A DNA stretch of 64,000 bases from Rhinopomastus cyanomelas (Eukaryota > Chordata > Aves > Bucerotiformes > Rhinopomastidae): positions 25,050-89,049 of the forward strand of contig VXBP01008268.1 in assembly GCA_013400115.1 (NCBI GenBank). The letters are read 5' to 3'. The number at the start of each line of letters is the position of its first letter. Position 1 is the first letter of the stretch. Made by a program: the position numbers and the translations under genes. The notes beneath the pieces were generated by a model. It ran no database searches. It was not told where the DNA came from and saw only the letters and a program-made list of their open reading frames with translations. This document shows, piece after piece, positions 47,717-58,136 of this stretch.

Positions 47717-49156
47717 GCCCTGCAGTCACAGCCCTGGGCTCTGCTCAGGACAGGGGGGCTCCCACATTGCTCTTACTTTTCTAGATTCCCAGAAGAAAAT
47801 GCTACTGCATTTTCTGAGTTAAAAGGGGAGAATGAAAGCCAGAGGTGGTACCTGCTGCAAAGGAGCACACACTGTTCTGTATCTTAAAAGTTCCCAGTTT
47901 TCAGGCAGTTCCAAAAGTTCCAAAGTGTAATGTGAGCAGCTGCCTGGGCACTTGTTTGTTTTGTCAAATGCAGAGGATTCAAGTATTGCAAAGGAAATCA
48001 GATACAGTAAGTTGGGGAGCAGTGCAGAGGGTTGCAGATAGAAACACCCTGATGAATAAAGCAACAGGGTGTTTTCTCTGTGTGCTTTTCTTTCCAGTGC
48101 GAGGGGAGGAAGCAAAACATTCTAACAAAACCTCCTTCTGAAGAAATAATCAAGGAACAGAGCTCTGAAGTCCATGTTGCTGCACACGAACAGCAAGATA
48201 AAGCGTTCTGCATTATTGTTTGCTGTCATCACTTTGCTCTGTGCTGTCCCTGCATGTTAATTACATGTTTACATGCATTGCATCATTTGACGTAATTACT
48301 GTGATTATGTTAATACTTCATAATCAACAGAACAGTACCTGTAATTTACCAAATAAAAATTACATGAAAAGATAAACCCACAAATGGAAGGGAGGACAGA
48401 GTGTGAAGGATTTACTCCTTGGTGTAGAAGCAGGTAGGAAGCACCGGGGCTGGGATAGACTGGTTTTAGATCCTCCCACACAGCAACCCAGCGCGTTGCA
48501 AGGTGTTTCAAAAGGTGCTAACACGAGTAGCACATTGAACTAGGAACAGGGTGTCAATGTTTAACACTTATCCACAAACTCACCAAGAAAAGTCTGGGCA
48601 GTGCTCTTAACAGAGCCCTGTGAGACACTCAGATAACAGAAGGCTGAGAAACTAAAAAATCTGGAAATTCTTTAACCCGTCTCTTATCTGCATATAGACA
48701 ATATCAACCTCAACCCCCTCATTGCTTCTTTGATTTAAATATGTGGCACCCGGCACATCAGAGCACAGTCTGTGAGCAGCTGGATCCTCTCCCCCACATC
48801 CAAGGGCTTTTCCCCCATTTATCTTCATCTGTGTAGTTTGGGTTTCTGGCTGACTCACCTCCTGCACTTCCCTCATCCTGGAAGGCTTTGCCTTGCCTCT
48901 GGTTTCTCACTGAAGGGTCTCTGCCACTGAGGGTTAAGTACTCGAAGTCAGTGAGGTAACAGGGACATTAAACAGGACAAGGAGTTATCCAGACAGATCA
49001 TTAAGTGATGGAGTGTTCTACAAATAACATCGAGCCTCAAGTGCTTCCCAGTAAGTGGAGACACAAGGAGATTCCAGCAAAAACCACCAGTCTCCATCCA
49101 TTCAAGAGTGGTGGATGCCCAGGTAGAGATTCTGCTGTGGGGACCCACTGCATCTA
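47717..49156. other. Intergenic segment upstream of METRNL
   Basis: No gene or named repeat recognised between the two minisatellites. An AT-rich patch with TTAATTACATGTTTACATGC near 48256 could hold forkhead- or homeodomain-type sites, but this is only a base-composition impression. Confidence 0.5.
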
Positions 49157-49332
49157 GGGCACTGCTGGTATCACCTGTCTCAAGACAGCAGCGAGGGGCA
49201 CTGCTGGCATCTGCCTGGCCCGAAACAGCAACGAGAGGTACTGCTGGTATCACCTGGCCCCTACTGGCACCGCCTAGCCCGGGATAGCAGTGAGGGGCAC
49301 TGCTAGCACCGCCTGGCCCAGGACAGCACCAG
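49157..49332. repeat. About 40-bp tandem repeat next to the METRNL promoter
   Basis: Four diverged units begin at 49157, 49196, 49236 and 49295. Each has the form GGGCACTGCTGGTATCACCT, then GGCCC and a cAGCAgcGAG end. Unit lengths are 39, 40, 59 and 38 bp. The third contains an internal partial duplication (ACTGGCACCGCC...). The block is GC-rich and CpG content rises through it into the METRNL island, so it sits at the promoter's upstream shoulder. Confidence 0.85.
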
Positions 49333-49538
49333 TTCCCCGAGGGGTGGTGGCAGCTCCCGATCCGGCTCCGCGTTTTGCTGGCGCAGCTGGTGCGGGGTGG
49401 TGGGAAGAGGAGGGGGAGGAGTCGGTCCTTAGCGGGCGGTTCGGGGAGGCTGGGCCGCGCCCGCCCCTCAGCTGAGAGCCAGCACCGAGCCGCTGCTAAC
49501 TTCAGAGCCGAGTCGGAGCGGCGGAGCGCGGTCTGGGT

Positions 49539-49547
49539 ATGGGGTAG
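49539..49547 (+). promoter_or_regulatory. METRNL: Two-codon upstream ORF in METRNL leader
   Basis: ATG GGG TAG, 79 bases before the METRNL start codon. It has T at -3 and G at +4, a modest initiation context. It matters only if transcription starts upstream of it. Confidence 0.5.
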
Positions 49548-49559
49548 CTGCTGCCCGCC

Positions 49560-49565
49560 ATGTAG
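49560..49565 (+). promoter_or_regulatory. METRNL: Start-stop upstream ORF in METRNL leader
   Basis: ATG followed at once by TAG, in the context CCCGCCATGTAG. GCC precedes the ATG, giving G at -3 and a good Kozak core apart from T at +4. Start-stop elements are known in general to pause or stall initiating ribosomes. The main start lies 58 bases from this ATG. Whether it is transcribed depends on the mapped start site. Confidence 0.55.
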
Positions 49566-49617
49566 GCGAGTCCTTGGGCATCGCTCCGCACCACACTCTC
49601 TCCGCGCCGCGGGGACC

Positions 49618-49730
49618 ATGCGGAGCGTCCCGGCCGCCGGGCTCCTGCCGCTGCTGCTGGGGCTGCGGCTGCTGCTGGGCGGCCGAGCCGCGGCTCAGTA
49701 CTCCAGTGACCTGTGCAACTGGAAGGGGAG
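49618..49730 (+). CDS. METRNL: METRNL coding exon 1 (signal peptide)
   Basis: 113 coding bases, leaving in phase 2. It encodes MRSVPAAGLLPLLLGLRLLL then GGRAAAQYSSDLCNWKG and the first two bases of serine 38. The hydrophobic core of about 13 residues and the small-residue AAA before QYSSD fit signal peptidase cleavage. The donor is GGGAG followed by GTGAGG. The reading frame stays open upstream to at least 49375 without another ATG, so a non-AUG extension cannot be excluded from sequence alone. Confidence 0.95.
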
Positions 49731-52700
49731 GTGAGGAGAGACCCCCGCGCCGGGGATGGGGCGGGCGGGCGAGGGGAGTGGGAGCTGCCGCGTCCATCTC
49801 CGCCCTGTCGGGGCAAGTTGGTGCCGAAAACAAAACAAAAGAGACCCCCTCTCCCGCCACTGCGGAGCGGCTCCGGACACTGCATTGCCCGGCCGGGAAG
49901 CGGCGCCTCAAGCCGGGGGCGGGAGCCTCCGGGAATCTCTGTCTCCTCCTCGGGAAGAGGGAAGGATTGAGGAGTCGGGGCGGGCCGGACTACCCCTGCC
50001 CGGCAGCGCGGCTCGGGGGCTGCGGAGGAGGGCGGTGCCATGTCTGCCGCGAAGTTTCTCCCCGCGACCATCTTCCCGCCGCCCCGGCGCTCTGCTGCGG
50101 CTGTGCCCGGGGGCTCAGCGGAGCTCGGCATCGCTCCCTTCGGGCATCGCCGCCACCTCTGTCCCGGGATCGGTCCCGATGCACCTGCGGAGCGCTGCTG
50201 CCGCGGCCCCGCATTCCCCGCCCCAGCCCTTGGTACTCTCGGCACTCCTCCCCGGGAACTAGCCCCGCACTCGGTCCTGCGGCAGGATGAGCTGGGGAGC
50301 CCTGGGGTCAGGGGGGTGGCTTAGCCCCTTCGCTCCTTATTTATTCTAATGGGAGCAGTTGTGAAAGCTCTCCAGCTCTGAAGTGTTTATCTCCCAAATT
50401 ATCTCTGCTTTAATTGCGCGTAATGAGTGTGAGGTGTGTGGTTGGGTCTGTGACCTCCTGCGCTCTTCAGCTCAGCCTTCTGAAAAAGCCACTCTGCTGA
50501 CGTGCCAGTGCAGCTGGGTCAGGCTTTCGGACCGTGGAGAGTAAAACGTTCCTCTCAAATCTGACTTTCTACAAAATAAAAGTTTGGCCGGGCTGAATCA
50601 GTGTGTGTTTTGGAGTAGGGGAAGTCAAAGCAGGGAAACAGCTGGATGGACTTTCAGCACAAGTGCTGCCTGAAACACACATGGACTCGGTAGTTATCTT
50701 TTCCAAATGTTCCTTTACTCTGACAACTAATGTGTAGTTCATCACAAGAACCCACGGGAAGAGAAGTCTCTTTGATAGAGATTAATCCTTCTAGTCTTGA
50801 GCCAAACTTCTGTCATTTTGCTTTAGCAGTCCCCCACCTCAATCAAAAGCCATCCCTGCCTCTATCCCCAGGCATCCTGGCTGTGTCCCCTTACCTGGAC
50901 TGTACTGCATGGTACCGCAGCATGCTTTTTAGAAGAATTATGACAAACCCCTCTAATCTTGTTCTGTTAGGTTCTTATTTTTGCCCCATTTTCCTAGAAC
51001 AAGCAGTGACCGTCTGTGTCACCTGAGCAGGGCTGGAATAACCAATGCCTTGAGTGTAGGCTAAAGGGGTGATGCTGGGGAGTGGGAAGTGCAATACTTC
51101 CTGTGACTGAGTTTGGGTGAACTGGTGACGCAAGTCTGGACTCACTTGCCTGTTGTTTTTCTGTTGAGGTAGAGTGGTGACAGCTCTGTGATGATGCTGT
51201 CGGAGGCACAGGGGAGGAAGAGCTGTTTACTGGCATCACAGTTCAGTCTGGATGGTTTCACTTGTGTGGGAGTAGAGTCTGAGTCCAGATGGACAGGAGT
51301 TTTGGGAGGGTGTAAAGCAAACTGGACTGGCTGTAGTGTTTTTGGTACCAAAATCAGAAATTCCAGCATTCCTAAGGCCATTCAACATCACCAGCTTTGT
51401 CCTAGAAGACTAGCACTTAAGAGGGAAAGAAAGGTAATTTGATGTTCCAGTAAGGACTGTCTAGTTAAACATTTCAGTGTGGATACTAATAGCAATATGG
51501 GTTACAAAGGATTTTTTAATGTGGAATAGAATGTTTTCAAGTCGTGTGATGTCTTTTGTCTCAATAAACTCTTTGAAAACCTATAAACTTCAACACCAAA
51601 ATGTAGCCTTTCTTCCCACTGTGAAGTTCTAGGTTGTTTTGTGCTAACAGATTTGAGAGTCTCATCTCATACAGTAAATCTGAAGGTTTTTTCCTTATTT
51701 TTATATACATGTCTGTACTAAAAGCTACTCTCTTATTGTAGTCTGGGTATGATTTTTTTTGTAGAGAAGTAACAAGCTTATATCTTTGAGTAGTATGATT
51801 CCTGCAGAAAGCTCTAACACTTCCAGGGAAATCTGGGGCAGTGCACAGCTTGACATATGTGGTTTAAAAGCACTCAATAGGCTGTAGCAGCAGCATCATC
51901 ATATATTGCTTGGCATAGGTCTTTACGGAAAGATTTGTCCAGAAGAAAGCAGTGTGTGGTGTGTGCCCAATTATTAGTTTTGCTGCAATTTCAGCTTTAC
52001 ATACTGCAATGGCTTTATTATATGTTGTGATTCAGTGACATGCTGAGAACATACTAGTCTGGCGGTTTTCACTGTAGAAGCAAGAGCTCAGCTCTGATGT
52101 GTCAGCTAGTGTCCATTAGTCTTGCCCTATGCACTGGTGAATGCTCTAGGGAAGTCTCCATGCTCTCTAGAGTATAATTTTTAATTTAAAACTCCAAGTT
52201 CCCTGTATTCATTGAAGGGTGCTGTGAGAGGACATGGGCGCTTCTAGGGCTCTTTAGAGCATCAGAAGTAGAATGAAGTAAATAGCTAAAGTGGACAATG
52301 TGAATACTGTTCCTGCTCTTTTCCTTTAGCACCTGTTGCACGTTGCAGTGTAACGGCTAACTGCACCGACACAGTAAGAGATCTTTCAGTGCAGAAATAG
52401 GGGGATGGCCGAAACCAGAAAGGGAGAAGAATGAGGAGACAAATGCAGTGATTCAGGTTGCCCTCATAGATTGGTATGAGGAAGTTGTACTTGTTGGAGA
52501 AATAAGTCTCAATAAATAGCACAGATTTGAAAGGGAGGATGGATGGCTCATCTGTCACTGTAAGCCATGGAACAGCAGCCCTATCTCCTTGCCATATACT
52601 TAAAAAAACAAAACACTAATGAGCTTGGGGAAAAAAACAGGCTTCTGGACTTCCATTGTTTATGGACACAGTGTGTCTGATGACTGGCTAGTGAGAGCTA

Positions 52701-55659
52701 AACATGACATTAAATAATCAATGCAGTGTCATGTCACTTGGACAGAACACAAAGCAACAGGTTTTGCTGGCTGATGGTGTTTGCTGTTAAGTAATGTGAG
52801 CATGGATTTTGAAATCTGCTTAATTTTTGAGTCATCCTTTATTATAAGGCTTAATGTGTACAGGTACTTGTGCTTGATGTATCTGTCTCATGGCATCACT
52901 CTTGCCTGTGGCTATAATTGGCTTTCAGAAGATAATTTCAGAGTCCACCCTGGTTTTTTGTTTGAACAGCGTGAACGTTTGAACAAAATTAACATGAAGG
53001 CTTTTTTTCCTCTGGCAGAAATTCACTGCCTCAGTAGTGTTTGGATCACTTGCAACAGCAGTTTCACTGCATGAGTTCAGAGTTTTGCCCCTGGTATCTT
53101 CCTTCTGTTTAAGCACTCAGGCTTCAGGGTGGAATTTGCCAGTGTAAGTCCTGCAAAACCTCTGCAGCTTGTTTTGATGTCTTGAGTACGAGCAAGTGAT
53201 GTATGAGGCTAGTTTTCTGCCCTTTTGCCGAGGGATAATCTTTACACTCTTTAATTTTACTTACTCTGTGCTTGCACGTAAACAGACTCCCGTGTTTTCT
53301 GAGTGGCATTGTGTGCATGCTGTGGTGAAAACTGATTTTGTGGACCAGATGTGGATTTACAGTCGACTTGAAATATACCATTGCAAGCAAAATTTCCTGA
53401 ACATGTTAAGTACTACTGAATTGGAGGGCAAGAGACTAAAGATCAAAAACTTGTCCCCTTTTTTCTCCTCATCTGTGGTCTTCATGTGGCTTTCCAGATT
53501 ATTCAAAAGCAACTGTTTGCAGGCACTGTTATTAAATATGACTTTTTTTTTTTCTGAGCTTCCTCATGTAACTTCTATCAAGTGGGTCACACTGACACTC
53601 ACATTATTGAGTCACGTCAGCAGTAAATGCAAACCATATGGGTCTTTCCCCCCCTCCTTTTTTTATATATGGCTTCTTGTTACTTGCTAAATGCTGACTT
53701 GAATTTAAATCCACTTCAGCACCTGAGTGTGTCTTTGGAGTGGGGAGATGTGTATTTGGAGGTTTCTGTTGAGAAATGAGGATTTGATGTCATCACTTGT
53801 ACTGCAAGTCTCCTTTGCCACAGGTCTCCTGTGTAACCTCAGATGAGTCACTTAAAACATTTAATTATTTTTTTCCCTGTCTTGATTCATCTGCCTGAAA
53901 GTGGGAATGGTGTGAAGCTTCTCTTGTACTGCAGAGCAGACCTGTGAGCTGCATGGAAGAGTCTCAGTTTGGGTGGTGCTCAGCAGGCACAGAATGAGAG
54001 TTGCTTGTGCTGAGGAACTTGGTACGCAGAGTGTAGGAGGTAAAACAAGCTTGGTGGTGAAGTGATTTGTTCGTACTTGCATAATAACTTTGTGACAGCA
54101 CAGGGACTGCGACCAAAGGATTTTTGCCTAATGGCCCAAATACTGCAACCAATAAGCGAGGCTTCCCAAAACTTTTTGTTTTAACTGGAGTGCCTGCAGC
54201 ATGCGGCATCATATTGGTGCTTTGAGTCACTCCCAGTAAAGAACCTGTAGGGTTGGTCCAGCATCTGTGATGGGCAACGAGAGTTGTTTAGAGTTGTCCT
54301 TGGCTTAGGCTGCAGGGAAGTAGGTCATCGGTATTTACTAATCATTCTGCCTAAGCATGGCAGTTTGCACTCCTTTCACTAGAAGATGACTCTGGGATCC
54401 CTGTGTTGCTCTCCTGAACAATCTCTGTGATCACTGTCTCCCAGAACAGCTGCTGGAGTGTTAATTTTTGGCCATGGTGCCCCAGCAATAGGGACTGGCC
54501 ACTCATTCTCTATTTTGCTGAACACTCATAGCTATGTGCCTGCTCAAAAGGCCACTGGAGCTGGACAATGAAATACTAAGCTGATCTTAAACCTCACATT
54601 GCAGAGAAGAGTCGGGGAGAAGGTAAATACCAAAGAAAGCAGCATCATATGATGCTTCCCCACCTGTGACTGGGGAGTGGAGTGTCTTCCCCCTACCTCA
54701 CACTTTGGAGATTGGGACAGGGGGTATGAGTAGCATCCAGAGCATCCCTTTGCTCCAGTTCACAGGGTGAGCTTGGCATCCATCCCAGTTTCAGATCCAT
54801 TGGGAATATAGACTTGGAGAAGGAACAAAGTACTTGAAAAAAGGTGGAGTCCAAACTGCGAAGCTGGGGAACGTGCTTTGGTTTAAGCCACCAGGAAAGA
54901 AGTTCAAGTGTACCTGTAGTATTTAGTATGCACCAAGTCATCTGCCACAGCTCAGCTGATGGGCAGTAACTCAGGCTGTAGTAACTTAATGGTTTTTATC
55001 ATGTGCTTATATCCTATTTAATTTTGAAGTAAATTACCACTGGTTTGACTTTGTCTTTTGGGAGGCGATTTAAAATGGTCCCGTAATACTAAGTTTGAAT
55101 TCTTGCAAGAGACAAGCCCTTCTGACTGCCGCTGAGCTGCATGAGCTCGTACCCAATATTGTCGTAGGTTTCCTGCATTTGTTGATGTGGGTCTTTGAAG
55201 GTTTGAGGTTATGACAGTCACATTACCAGCTCTGTCATTTCTCTAACTTTCTCTTTCTTTCTTCCCCCAGTGGCTTAACTCATGAGTCTCACAAGAAGGA
55301 TGTTGAACAGGTCTACCTCCGCTGTTCTGAAGGGTCAATAGAGTGGATGTATCCCACGGGAGCACTCATAGTCAACCTGCGACCCAATACTTCACCTGCC
55401 TCTTACAAACATTTGACTGTTTGCATAAAGCCCTTCAAGGACTCTGCAGGAGCAAATATTTATTTGGAAAAAACTGGAGAACTGAAACTCTTGGTTCGAG
55501 ATGGAGATCGCAGCCCCAGTAAAATCTATTGCTTTGGCTATGATCAAGGAGGGCTGTTTATTGAGGCCACTCCTCAGCAGGACATTAGCAGGAAGATTAC
55601 TGGCTTCCAATATGAATTGATGAGCAAGGGGATGGCATCTGATTTGCACACAGTTTCTG
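49618..55659 (+). CDS. METRNL: METRNL, meteorin-like secreted protein (exons 1-2, 3' part outside window)
   Basis: This is the gene for meteorin-like (also called subfatin or cometin), a secreted cytokine-like protein linked in mammals to adipose, muscle, immune and glial signalling. Joining 49618-49730 and 55271-55659 gives 167 codons plus one base. The product has a signal peptide (residues 1 to about 26, LLPLLLGLRLLL core, likely cut before QYSSD) and then the meteorin N-terminal domain. Clear family segments are QYSSDLCNWKGSGLTHES, VEWMYPTGALIVNLRPN-type (here IEWMYPTGALIVNLRPN), GANIYLEKTGEL and GGLFIEATPQQDI. Cysteines at 33, 56, 89 and 125 match family positions. The human protein is about 311 residues, so the C-terminal NTR-like half is outside the window. 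The ATG at 49618 was chosen because it directly precedes a good signal peptide and has the context GGACCATGC. Confidence 0.97.
49731..55270. other. METRNL intron 1 (5.5 kb)
   Basis: The first 600 bases belong to the CpG island. The rest is ordinary intron with no named repeat. It ends in a clear polypyrimidine tract (TCTCTTTCTTTCTTCCCCCAG at 55250-55270). The 164-codon plus frame at 53196-53690 has no recognised motif or splice support. Confidence 0.75.
55271..55659 (+). CDS. METRNL: METRNL coding exon 2
   Basis: A 389-bp exon, entering in phase 2 and leaving in phase 1, that completes serine 38 and encodes residues to 167. It starts GLTHESHKKDVEQVYLRC, comparable to human GLTHEAHRKEVEQVYLRC, and ends MASDLHTVS. 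The donor is TTTCTG followed by GTGAGT. The exon carries most of the meteorin-family N-terminal domain, including three of the four cysteines visible here. Conservation with the mammalian protein is high throughout, so the copy looks functional. Confidence 0.97.
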
Positions 55660-58111
55660 GTGAGTTCAGGGCTCTCTGTTGTATTGGATGGGATATATAT
55701 ACTGTATGGGATATATAACAGTTGGCAGTGTGAGTGAATGAGAGAGTGGGAAAGTGATTGGGTCTCAATTTCATCTGCTTTTAAGGACATGTTTTATCAA
55801 CAGGCTATTGCAGAAGAATGGCTTCTGCCCCCCCCGCTCCCATTTTTGGTTGTTATTTTTTGGAAGCTGGTAGCCTAGGCTGAGTTCCAAATGATTTGTT
55901 AAGGGCCACAGTGTGAATGAATCTCCCCTTGCAGACATGGGGTGAATCACAGGAGCTGGTGTTAACCTACAGTGAACTCCAGTGTGAACTGGGCTTTCCA
56001 GCTTCGCTGTAACAGTTTTCTAACTACTGTTTTACTCAGGTTTTTAAGACCTTGCTGCATGTTTTGAATAATAAACATTTAAACAAGGAGGAACTCCTTT
56101 TCCATGGGGTTTTTTTCCCCCCCTTTGAAACTACTCCTACTTGCTGACCTAATTATGGCTTTTTTTTTTTTTAAATAAAGCAAATGGTGTGTTCCTTCCT
56201 CAGCTCTGCCCATTACACCCTCCCCAGCATTACTGTGCTCTTCAACATCATGACAATACTTTTACAGTGCGAGCGTTGTCTTCTTTCTCAACCACTATGA
56301 AAAGCAAGTTTTGTAGGGAGGAATTTTACACCAATGACAAGCTTGTCAGGGAGAGGGAGTGGACAAACTGAAAGAGCTGTAAAGTCTGGTACTAAATAGC
56401 AAGCTAAATACCAGTGGGGAACAATAGATGTAGGTGTGACCTAATTGTGCTAATCAATTAGACGGCTTGAATAGGAGAAAAACTAGCATTTGTGGAGGAT
56501 GACTGGGGGAAGAGGAAATTCTCTTTAGCTGGGCGGTATCTGGTTCAGGCATGTCCTCTCTTCAGAACAGCCTCTAGCTGTTATCCGTGAAACCAAGGAG
56601 GGGAGATTTCCAGAATCGCTGAGGAATAGCAGATCTATGGTAGTTTGTCCTAAATGACTATGGAGGTTTTAAGGTTTAGGTATTTTAAAGTGAGGATACC
56701 ATAGTGGCAACTATTTCTCTTTTGGGATGGTAAGAAGTGAAGGCAGCTTGCCACAGGGAGAAGAGTCCTCACAGCACAGGGATCACATAGCCCAGGCTAA
56801 CAGGTGGTTACAGGAGCCTGAGATGCTGTGCGTGGGCTATCAGCTCTGCTGTGGCTATGATGCCATGTGCTTTGCTGAGGTGCCACTCGATAAGCTGTGG
56901 TGTAGCTGGTAAAAGTGCGTCTGGATCTGCCAAGCTCTGTGTCCTTCCTCCTTGTTTGGAATAAGCAATTGAAGAAATAAAGACCCATCCTCTCCCATCC
57001 CGTCTTCCTTCCCCAAGTGGACTCTGGATTTACATGTGTGTGAGCATCCTTGCCGCCCTGCTGACGCTGAGGTGCTGGCACACACGTTCAGATGTGACTT
57101 TCTTTTTGAGCAGAGCTTAGCGGGACAGAAGTGAGCGGCTCTGAACTCCGCGAGGGTAGTGCAGTAACCCCGCTAGCTGGCAGATGGCGTGTTTGCCATG
57201 AGAACACGGGATCGATAAACAAATATTCAGATATTTAAGTTGTCCTCTTTACTCTTTTGCCAGTATGAGACTCCTGGCTTAGTATCGAGGGCTCAGCGTT
57301 GTAAGCAGCGTTTCACGCGTGCTGTGGAAGATGCAGGGTATCTGCTGCATAGCTGTTTTCCCGCTCAGACCGTTTGTGCCGAGATGAATACGCTGAGCAG
57401 AATGTGAGCTATGTAGTAAAATTCCATTGCAGAAGACTTGACATACGTTGTTTAATTAGTTATTTGGAGAATGTTCCCAGATTCAGTGGCCCTTTCTTTG
57501 ACGGGCTGAGGAAGGGGACACAGCCAGGCTAGTGTAAGTCGCTTGAAGTTACCACAAAAAGTCCTGTACATTTGTTTGTGTGCAAAAAATTCGAAATAGC
57601 TTTTCAAGCTGTAAAATAAGATGCAAGCAATACAGCATATTGTATCATATCATATATGGGTTGTGCATACATATGGTTTCTCCTGAGCTTTGCTAAAATC
57701 CATAGGACAAACTCGACATCACAAGCCGGCACAAACCACCGTGTTTTTAGAACCAAGTACTCTTCATTCCACATGAAATATTGGAGATTTTTAAAGCTGA
57801 AGGGAATTGTCTTCAGAGAGTTTCAGAAGTCAAATGGAGGACTGACTCCAATTACAGCCTTACTCTTTGATAGGCATATTAAATCACTTTTTCTGTGACT
57901 GCTGTGTTCTCGGCAGCTGTAACAGACACTGGTTGGGTTTCAGTGCTGTCCTATAAAACAATATGGTAGGCTATCTGCTTCATGCTCCAAGTGGCTTGTT
58001 GGGAGAGAAGAAGCTCTTTAATAGTTCATCAGCAGAGTCTTCAGGGCAAATTAGGGATCTCCATTGTATGTCAAATTATTTCTCTTGCCTTTTTTTGGAT
58101 CCCCCGACTCT

Positions 58112-58136
58112 GGGGAGGGGCAGCGGGGGGTGGGGG
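58112..58136 (+). other. G-quadruplex-type motif
   Basis: Four G-tracts of four or more (GGGG, GGGG, GGGGGG, GGGGG), separated by loops of 1, 4 and 1 bases on the plus strand, which is the transcribed RNA strand of METRNL intron 2. The pattern fits the standard four-tract rule. Function is unknown. Confidence 0.7.

Larger units (their letters stand above)
49280..50330 (+). promoter_or_regulatory. METRNL: CpG island and promoter of METRNL
   Basis: A CpG-dense block of about 1 kb covers the 5' leader, coding exon 1 and the beginning of intron 1. No TATA box is seen. An Sp1-type CCCGCCCCT lies at 49460-49468, followed by the E-box-like CAGCTG, and a purine-rich GGGGTGGTGGGAAGAGG element lies near 49394. 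Transcription probably starts between about 49420 and 49530. Open frames of up to 247 codons on both strands here reflect the lack of AT-rich stop codons in CpG DNA. Confidence 0.8.

Noticed and set aside
47340..47729. 129-codon minus-strand frame with Cys/Arg/Gly repeats
   Set aside because: Product of the 21-bp minisatellite, whose unit length keeps the frame open.
48948..49619. 223-codon minus-strand frame upstream of METRNL
   Set aside because: It runs through the 40-bp tandem repeat and CpG-rich leader, and no domain or conserved start is visible.
49468..50324. Many long frames on both strands around METRNL exon 1 (up to 247 codons)
   Set aside because: They arise in CpG-island DNA, where stop codons are rare. 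Only the METRNL frame has a signal peptide, a donor and family similarity.
53196..53690. 164-codon plus-strand frame in METRNL intron 1
   Set aside because: No motif, no splice sites tying it to METRNL; METRNL exons 1 and 2 join directly without missing residues.
55392..55790. 132-codon minus-strand frame
   Set aside because: Shadow of METRNL exon 2 on the opposite strand.
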